DNA from: Sipunculus nudus
Lineage: Eukaryota; Annelida; Sipuncula; Golfingiida; Sipunculidae
Reading direction: 5' to 3'
Assembly (NCBI GenBank): GCA_026874595.1
Contig: CM049313.1
Span: forward strand, 60,932,659 to 60,996,658
Length of the DNA: 64,000 nt
Shown here: positions 52,196 to 61,100 of the stretch, in pieces
How positions within the stretch are numbered: the first letter of the stretch is position 1
Layout: every line of letters begins with the position of its first letter
Position numbers and translations under genes: made by a program
The notes under the pieces: generated by a model
Seen by the model: the letters and a program-made list of their open reading frames with translations, nothing else
Told to the model about the DNA's origin: nothing
Databases searched by the model: none

Positions 52196-55100
52196 GTTGC
52201 AAAATTTAGTATATTTTCTCTCTTAAGTGTACTGTCTTAACGAACTGGCTATGCATTATTGCAAACACATTAAAAGTTAATTTACTGCAAAAAAATGGTT
52301 AGTATATCAACTGATATACATATAATGGTTTTCACTATCAATCTTTGGGTACCAACCAAATGATCCTATATAAGACACATTATCACAAGCAGACTGCTCC
52401 TTTCATTATCCACTCACCATGCTTCTGTAAGTTTGACAGCAGCTGGAGCTGTTTTAGGACGCTGGTCTCTCCTGCGACCTAAGAGGTACACTTTCACCCC
52501 GGACTCTGGGAACTGCATGATCAAGTTTTTGCTTCCTGTCGGAAGCTTGCGCCATCTGGTGGCAAAGTCCTCCTTGGACGTTTCCTTCATACTGATCTAA
52601 TTTTCCTGTCTCCCTGAGTTTTGTTCTATGTTTAGCCTGACTGGCTCTTGTTTGTATAGCTTGACCTCCAGTTATCAACGGTGACCTTTGACCTCTGGAA
52701 CCTCCTGGGACACCAGTGTAAATGGAGTCTGGCCTGTGATCGGAGGTCGTGTTCCGCCTCAGTGGTACCTTATCCTCACTGACAAATGGCTTGTCATACA
52801 CTCACAGCTCATGAATTATTCATGAATTGTTAATGACAGTCCATGTATATAGCAGGTGTTGTAGCACTGACACACAATGTCTTACTGTGTTGTATATTCT
52901 CAAGAATCCAACAGTATGTGAAATTACCTGTGTTTATAAGAATACCAACATATTACCCTAAACTACTATTTGCACATGACTTTGCAACCTATATAATACC
53001 AGAACAATACACAATGTGTGCTTACAGTGAGTATAGGTATTTTCTTAATATTGTACTTACAACATGGGACAAAATTTCACAGGACCTTATGTGACTATTG
53101 TTGTGCCACATCATAAAACTAAGAAATTAGACAAAATATCACATCAAATATAAAATTTGATATGTCACTGCCAGTAGTACAATCAAAATGTTACCCAAGT
53201 GGAGCTCAGACGGAAGAAAAATATGAATCCCCTGAACTGATAAAAAGATTCACTGACTGGGCATGTACACCCCTAACTATATAGTAACTACTGAGTGTCC
53301 TGGGAGGTGAGAGTTCAAAATCTGACACTGACAGGTCTCAGGTCATATCAGATCTTCAGGAAGACAACAGGTGCAAGTTTTTTATAGCACATATGTTTAT
53401 GGTATGTCTAATGCACAACCTTAAGTAGTTTTCTGGCAACATTTTCTTTTAAAACATGATCTGACTACCAACTGCATTAACAAGACAAGCGTGGCACCAA
53501 AACATGTAAGAGGTATCAGAATTTAATGTGGTGTCAAAACTAACCTGTGGAATCAAAGCCTATCTGTGATATCACAACTTATCTGTCATATAAAAGTAAA
53601 AACTAATATGTGGTACGAGAACTTATCTGTGGTACCAGAACATAACTGGGGTAACCAAGACTTATCTGTGGTACCAGAACTGTGGTGCCAGATATTACCT
53701 GGGGTACCAGGACTTATCTGTGATGCCAGACATTATCTGTGGTACCAGGAATTATTTGTGGTACCAGAACTTACCTGGGGTACCCTGGATATTTATGTTG
53801 ACCTAGAACATTTTTGTATAAATGAAACCTAGGCATCAGATAATGTGGTATCAAACTTTTTCAGCCCTATTTTCAGCCCTTTTTCTCTCCATGGTACCAG
53901 AACTTATATGTGACACTAGAACATCTACAGACATTTTTTGTTTTAGCATACTATATATACTTGATATAGAATCAATAGTAAGATAGTTGTCATGATCACA
54001 AGAACCTGCACTTTTAGTTTATTTACCAGACCTGTTATGTTGAACACACATACACCAACCTCCAGACTGGTAACTCCTCTTAAATAAGAAGACTGTTTCC
54101 CCCTTGTTATAAATAATCCTTTCTGAATGAAATGTACCACACATGATCAGTCAACTTTCCTTTACTTGTCTTTTCTCTTATTAAGCAGAACCTCAGGATT
54201 ATGTGGAGATCACATTTTTGTGAATGTGATATTTCCAAGCAGTATTTTAGTCCAGTCTTGACAAGTATTCCATCATGATCAAAATGTAAAAATCATGCCC
54301 CTCATTTATGATGATATTTTCTGTGCTGGAAGGTATCCATATCAAGGTGTTATAGGACCTGACAACTTACTGGTCACCTGCCAGGTAACAGGATAACATC
54401 TCTATCATTAGCACAGGTAACTTCAATAAGACGACACACAGACTCATGAGAGCCTGTACAACGTTAGGCACACAAGCCTCGTATACTGATCAAACAATTG
54501 TCTCCTTGCCGTGTAGCTCGCAGAATCTGTCTGACAATGCTGGTTTCACTGGCACCTGTCTGGATAAATGAAGCCCACATACACTAGATCCCTGTGACAG
54601 GTATTGAAGCCAACTCGTGATTTCACGGCGGTAACACAGAAGAGGTCTGTGTGAACGGTTAAGTACAGCCATGGATTAAAGCCTGATGTTTAAATCAACT
54701 TACTCATACCATGAGGCCGGCACTTGTTATTGTATGCAGAATTATAGCCCCAGGCATTTAACGAGATACACCTGTGTGGAGCATTATTGTGGAAACTAAA
54801 ACAAATATCTCATTATAGCGACAATGACAACTCAGGAGAATGGATAGCAATATCATTATGAAAGGCAGTAGAGAAGAGAGAGAGAGAAGAAGAAGTTTAT
54901 TCGACATAAAATTGTATATATCCATATATTATATATTCAATTGTTTATATTTTCGTTTTTACTATGTCAGGAGACTGTTGTAAGGATTTTTTTTCCGCTG
55001 ACACAACAGCCACCTGCAAACATTTGGTATAAGAAAGTATATATAACTATATAAATATGGATGATTGAACATGTTTGATACATTTACAATTAGATGATAA

Positions 55101-58100
55101 TAATTGTTTACAAAAATAGTGAAGGAGATTGAAAGAATTAATGGGTATTTATATGTTTGTTTGTTAATGGAGGAAATGAAAAACAACAAAAATTCTAATT
55201 TTTGTTACAGATGTAGCAGTTTGTTTGTGTGCAATTTTCTTTGTATGTATTTATAAAATGTTGTTTGGTGTAATTAATTAATCCTTGGAGGCTGTGGGTG
55301 TAGATTTTATCAGCAATGTTATGGTCAGTTTCATTTATAACTTTTGGTATTTTGCTCCTCAGACTATTGTCTGCTATTTTGGTTCTTGTTTTATTTGTAG
55401 CTAGGGTGTCTTTGTGTCTTGTGTTGTGTCTGTGCGTCATGTTTCTTGTCGATATATTAAACGTTAGGAAGAATTTTGGAAGTGCTGCATGACAATAATT
55501 ATAATAAAATTTTATTATGTTTAATTTGAAAATATCCTTGATTTTTAGGGTTTTTGATGATTTAAAGATTGGTTCTGTGTGTGCATTGTAGTTGTTATTT
55601 GTAATTATTCTTAAGGCTTTTTTTTGTAATTTTTCTAATCTATTTGTGTCAGAACCCCATATTAGGATTCCGTAATTTAATTGGGACAGAATAAGTGTAT
55701 CATATATGGTTTTAAGTATGTGTATTGGTAGGTATTGTTTTAATTTATTTAGTACTCCTATGTATTTTGAAATTTTTGATGCAATTTTGTTTGTGTGTGT
55801 TTGCCATTTCATGTGTTCATTTATTGTTATACCCAAGAAATTGAAATCTGATACCCTTTCTATTGGTGTTTTATCAATTTTGAGATCAGGGCTTCCATCT
55901 TTTAGAGTTTTATGTTTAGTATGAAAGATCATAAATTTTGTTTTTTGTACATTTAATGAGAGTTTATTAGCATTTAACCAGTTATGTACTTTATTTAATT
56001 CTTTGTTGATGATGTGTTGGTCTTTTAGTTTGTTGTAACTTGCCAAGGGGTTAAATAATGTTGTATCGTCAGCGTATAGTATGAAATTAAAATAGTTGCT
56101 GCATTGATGTATGTCATTCATATATATTAAGTACAATAGAGGAACCAGGATTGATCCCTGGGGTACCCCGGTGTTTATTGGAAGTTTATTTGATTTGTGT
56201 CCTTTGTAATCAACGTATTGCGTTCTGTTAGTTAGATAGTTAGTAAGCCATAGTAGAGTTTTTTCTTTAATACCGTAAAATTTTAGTTTATGTGTTAATA
56301 TGTCATGATTTAAGGTGTCGAATGCTTTTGATAAGTCTAAATATATTGCGAGTGGCGTATTTCCATTGTCTATTTCTTTATATAGTCTGTCTGCTAATTC
56401 TAATATTGCGTGTTTGGTCGAGTGTTTTTTTCTGAATCCATATTGGCTGGTGTATATTAAGTCATTTGTTTGAAGAAAGTCGTATAATTGATTGTATATT
56501 ATTTTTTCAAATAATTTAGAAATGGTTGGTAATAGTGAAATTGGCCTGTAATTTTCAGGTTCATGAATACATTCTTTTTTGTGAATAGGGGTTACTTTAT
56601 CAGGAAATATACCTGTAGTGAGTGACTGATTTATGATTATACTAAGAGGTCTGATAATGGCAGGACTAATTTTCTTAAGTAGATTACTGGAAAGATCGTC
56701 ATATCCTGTATTATTTTTTGGCTTGAGATTGTCAATTATGTTTTGTACTTCCGAGTCATTTACATGTTTAAAAGTTAAAAGGTTTTTAATGTTTGTACTT
56801 TGCTTTTTTTGTGTGTTTAGATATTTCTTGTAGTCTATTTTGTGACTGTTTTTTATTTTGTTTGCCATTTTTACTCCTATATTGCCAAAAAAATTATTGA
56901 AATGATTAGCTATTTTTGTGGGATTATTTATTTTATCGCCTTTAATTATTACGTATTCGGGAAGGCTTTTTTTCTCTTTTCTTTGTATTATTTCATTGAT
57001 TGTTTCCCATGTTTTTTTAATATCTGTTTTAGTCTTATTGAATTTATTGTTGTAGTAATGTTGTTTTGCTTCAAGTATTGTTTTTTTTAAGAATTTTATT
57101 GTATTGTCTAAGTTGGTGTTTTTTTGTTGTGAATTCTATGCCATTTGTTTCTGCAGCTCTCATTGATTTATATAATGTATCTCTATATTTGATTGATTTA
57201 ATGAGTCCAAAAGTTATCCAGTTTGTTTTTTTTGTCTTGTATTTGTTAAATTTTATTTTCTTTAAAGGCATGTTTTTATTTATTGCTTGAGTCAGAATAT
57301 TTTCTAGAATATTGTAATTTATATTTGGGTTAGAGGACATGTCTAGACTTATTTTATCAACAATTTTAGCGTTTGTCAAGTCATTATGGAGGGAGTTTAT
57401 GGTTTGTGGGGTGATGTTGCGCCTGAGGTTGTAGTGTTGTTTATTAGTTTTTTTGTTTTGAGCAGCTATATTAATGGATATGTAACATGGTAGGTGATCA
57501 GATATGTTGTTAATAAGAACACCTGACTGGCTGTGGCGTGGTGGGACGTTTGAGAATATGTTGTCGATGAGTGTAGCTGAGGTGTCTGTGATGCGGGTCG
57601 GTATGGTTATGTTTGCGTGAAGTCCATGTGCGTGTACTGATTCCTAAAAGTTACGGTGTGCTGTTTTGGTTTTTATTTTGAGTAGATCTATGTTAAAGTC
57701 ACCAGCTATAATTATGTCAGAGTTGTGTTTATTGATGTGATAGAGATGCATAGTTAGTTCTTCAATAAATTGGTTGATGTCTTCTATATTATTATTATAT
57801 GGTGGTTTATATATATTGACTAGTTTGATAATTTTATTTGTCTCAGGTATCTTTACCTTTATAAATAATCCCTCCCAGTTTTCTGTTTTGATAATTGGTT
57901 GGTATATTTCATATTTAAATTTTTTATGTAGATATATTATTAGTCCTCCATGTTCTGTGCAGTGTTTGCCTTTGTGTATGCAGTTATAATTGTTTAGTTG
58001 TAGTGTACTTATGTCCGAGTCATCTTGTAACCACGTTTCTTGTAAGCATAGAGCACTGATTTCGATATTATTTGATATTAGTTCTTCTAGTAGTAGTGAT

Positions 58101-61100
58101 ATTTTGTCATGTTTTGCATTTATGCTTTGGCAGTTCAGTGATATTAATGTAAATTTATTTGGTTGTTTTAAGGTTTGGTTTAGTGTATCTGTAGTGTAGT
58201 AGAATGAGTTCGGGTTTTGGATTGTGTGTGTGTATTTATCTGTCTTGTTTTAAATTTAAGATTTTTGATAAATTATTGTTGGCTATTCCTCCAAAGTTTT
58301 TTAATATGTCTGCTTCATTTGACATGCTTTGATTAAAATTAATAATAATAATTAGCCCACTAGGGAACTAAAGAGCGACTGTTTGGAGGTAACAGTTGTG
58401 GTCAAAAGTATAGAAGTTAGGGTCTTAGAATTAAGTTTATATAAATATTCTAGATAGTAAAATATAGATAATAACCGTATATGTTACCAGATAGAACGGT
58501 TAGAGAGTAATAGTAACAAGTTCAGTAGTATCATAACAGAAATTAGATTAGAAGTTTGATTTTGTATGCTTTAAAAGTTTAATCCTTGATTGAGCTTTGA
58601 GGTTTACATCCGACAGGTTCGGTTCTGTTTCCTTTACAACGGATGATGAGTCGCCTATATTTTCATAATATTCTTTTGCATAGTACGTTTAATATACAAA
58701 ATTGACGACTCATCTCACGTTGTTTATCTTAAAGATCAAATAATGAAACAAGTATATATATATATCTTTAAAGGCTCGTTAAAGTATCATTTATCAAGAT
58801 TAATCGACCGCCGGAAGTTCGTTCCTTTGTTTTATTTCGGGCGACATCTACCGGCTGATTTATGAACTTCTAGGGTTGCCGATTGACCTTTGACCTTTAA
58901 TTGTTCTTAGAGCCGTGGGGGCTTTCAAGCTGTAGCGACTCACGGCTGTTTGCTGAAATCAATAAAAAATCCTTGAATTGTTCGAGGTGTTCGATGTCTT
59001 CAATTAGAGTTGATGTGGTCTTGTTGTCTTCTTTAACGTAGATGTCACCTTTGTATGTCCAAACTGACTTTATTTTTTTGTTCTTTTTCATTTTTCTGCA
59101 TTCATAAAGCAGTTCGTCAGTTTTTTTTGTCAGATCCTCTGATATGTATATTTTTTCATTTTTGTTTTTTCGTAGTAATCTTTTTTCATGATATATAATG
59201 TCCTTTGTTTTTTCTTTTTTGAATATGACAAGAATTTTTTTCGGCCTATTTTCTGTGTTCTTTCCAATTCGGATGGCACTGTCCAAGTCGTTTTCGTTCA
59301 GAGGTTTCCTCAGTTTTAGATTTCTGTTTAGTGTTTCAACCACTAGGTTTGCTGTGTTTTCGTTTATCCTTTGCTGGATGCCTTCGATAATAATGTTTTT
59401 GCATTTTTAATGTTGCTCAATTTTTTCTTTGATGGTTTTGATTTCGCATTTCTTTGCAAGTTTGCATGCAATTCCTGCATTTCTGTTCTCAGTTCGTCAA
59501 TTTCAGTTTCGTTTTCTTGTACTGTTTCTTTGAGATTTTTTATTTCTGTCTTCAGTTCTTTCAATTCTGTTCTTAGAGGGTGAACAATATAATTTTCAAA
59601 ATATTTTTGAACGTCTTTATTCAGTAGAGCGGATACCAATTGCTGTGCAATTTTGGACGACGCATCCATTTTGAGTTCTTGTTGTTTATCTCTGTACTTT
59701 ATTTTTTCGCGTGTTTATTTTCACACGACAAAATGGCCTCTTTGTTACTAGGGGCCCGGCCCACACCTAGCGCTGGTATAAAATGTTTCTTACTTACTAT
59801 TTGTTGGTTATTCCACTTCGGAGCGACCTGGTATCCTTAGTATCTTCAGTGGTTAGACTTTTGTTTATCTGGCATTATTTTTTCTTTCGATTTTTCATTT
59901 TGAACCTGTTTTTTTTTGGAGCTCACGCTTTTTGCGTGCTACCCAGTAGCTAGCCTGTTCAATATATGTGCATTTATTTGTGTGTGGTACCAGGTATAAA
60001 ACTTGTACAATGAGAATTTATCTATTTATTGGTGACACTTACATACATTGAGCATCAGACATTAATGGTCAGCTAAGATCAGATTATGAAAGTGCATGTC
60101 ACTGACCAGACTGATACTATCTGTAATACTGATCAAATGTAATTAAACTTAACATACCACAAAATTAATATTCTGTAATCAGTATGCTATACCATCAAAC
60201 AATGGGTTAAAGATATTGTTGATCACATGTGGATTCTCCTGTTATCATCAAAACAGGTTCTGTTATATTCTGTGAAAAACTGGTGTTGCAATAATGTTAA
60301 ACAATGTTGTGAGTTTCTCTAAATCAAACTTAAATATATGAATATTCTGCGCTTGTGTAAATGGTCACACTCCATGGGACTCTTGAATCAAGGGAAAGGA
60401 CAAAACATCTAGGTGCATGGCATTACCTGGTTCACCTGGACTGGTCTGGTATAAAATACACACAGATTCAAGGCTTATATCCACAAAGTAAATGTCTGAT
60501 TAATTCTGGGATTGCTGCATGATCAAGACAAATCTCTTGTATAAAAAAAATATTACGTAAAAACATGATATCCAACCACTGCACCTGTACTGACCATAGT
60601 TATATGCTTTATCTTCACCATATAATCCTTTAAGAGGATCACCTGTTGTGCCTGACTACATTATAAAAACAGCAGACTGAGCCAGGAAGACAGAACAGAG
60701 CAGACACAGACAGATACAACAGGTAGAGCCAGGCACAACAGAGCAAACCGGACTGAGCTATACACAACAGAGTAGGGCTGAAAGGAGTACTCGAGTACTC
60801 GAGTCCGGGTAATACTTACCGAGTACTTGAGTCAAAATTTTGGACTCGAGTACTCGTGTATGTACATGTTAGCATGCATATCTGAATATTTCTGCAAATT
60901 TACGGGCAGTCTGTAGGCCTATTTATTCATTATCATAGCCTGGCATATGGCTCTAAACATATGCTAGTCAAATTAACACAGGTCTTGTTATGAGTATGAC
61001 ATATATCTGTTTCTTCGTTGGGATAAAGTTAAATCGTCACGAAGTCGAATATATGCATATTTTGCATCGGTAAACAGATGTCCGTTTTATCTTACAGCGT

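Larger units (their letters stand above)
54885..59945 (-). mobile_element. Non-LTR retrotransposon (CR1/Jockey-like), nearly complete
   Basis: In - strand order: a 5' region ending near 59670, a coiled-coil ORF1, a spacer of about 570 bp, then ORF2 with an AP-type endonuclease followed by reverse transcriptase, and a 3' end at GAATAAACTTCTTCTTCTCT. The T-rich coding strand composition and long residual frames suggest recent insertion. I found three clear lesions: ORF1 frameshift, endonuclease stop, ORF2 frameshift. It lies in an LRRC49 intron in the same direction. Both outer borders are approximate and no target duplication was identified. Confidence 0.88.

Noticed and set aside
53566-53832. 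88-codon + frame with LSVVPE repeats
   Set aside because: Translation of a minisatellite.
55706-59583. Many + frames across the retrotransposon
   Set aside because: Shadows of the - strand ORF1/ORF2; phenylalanine-rich antisense translations.
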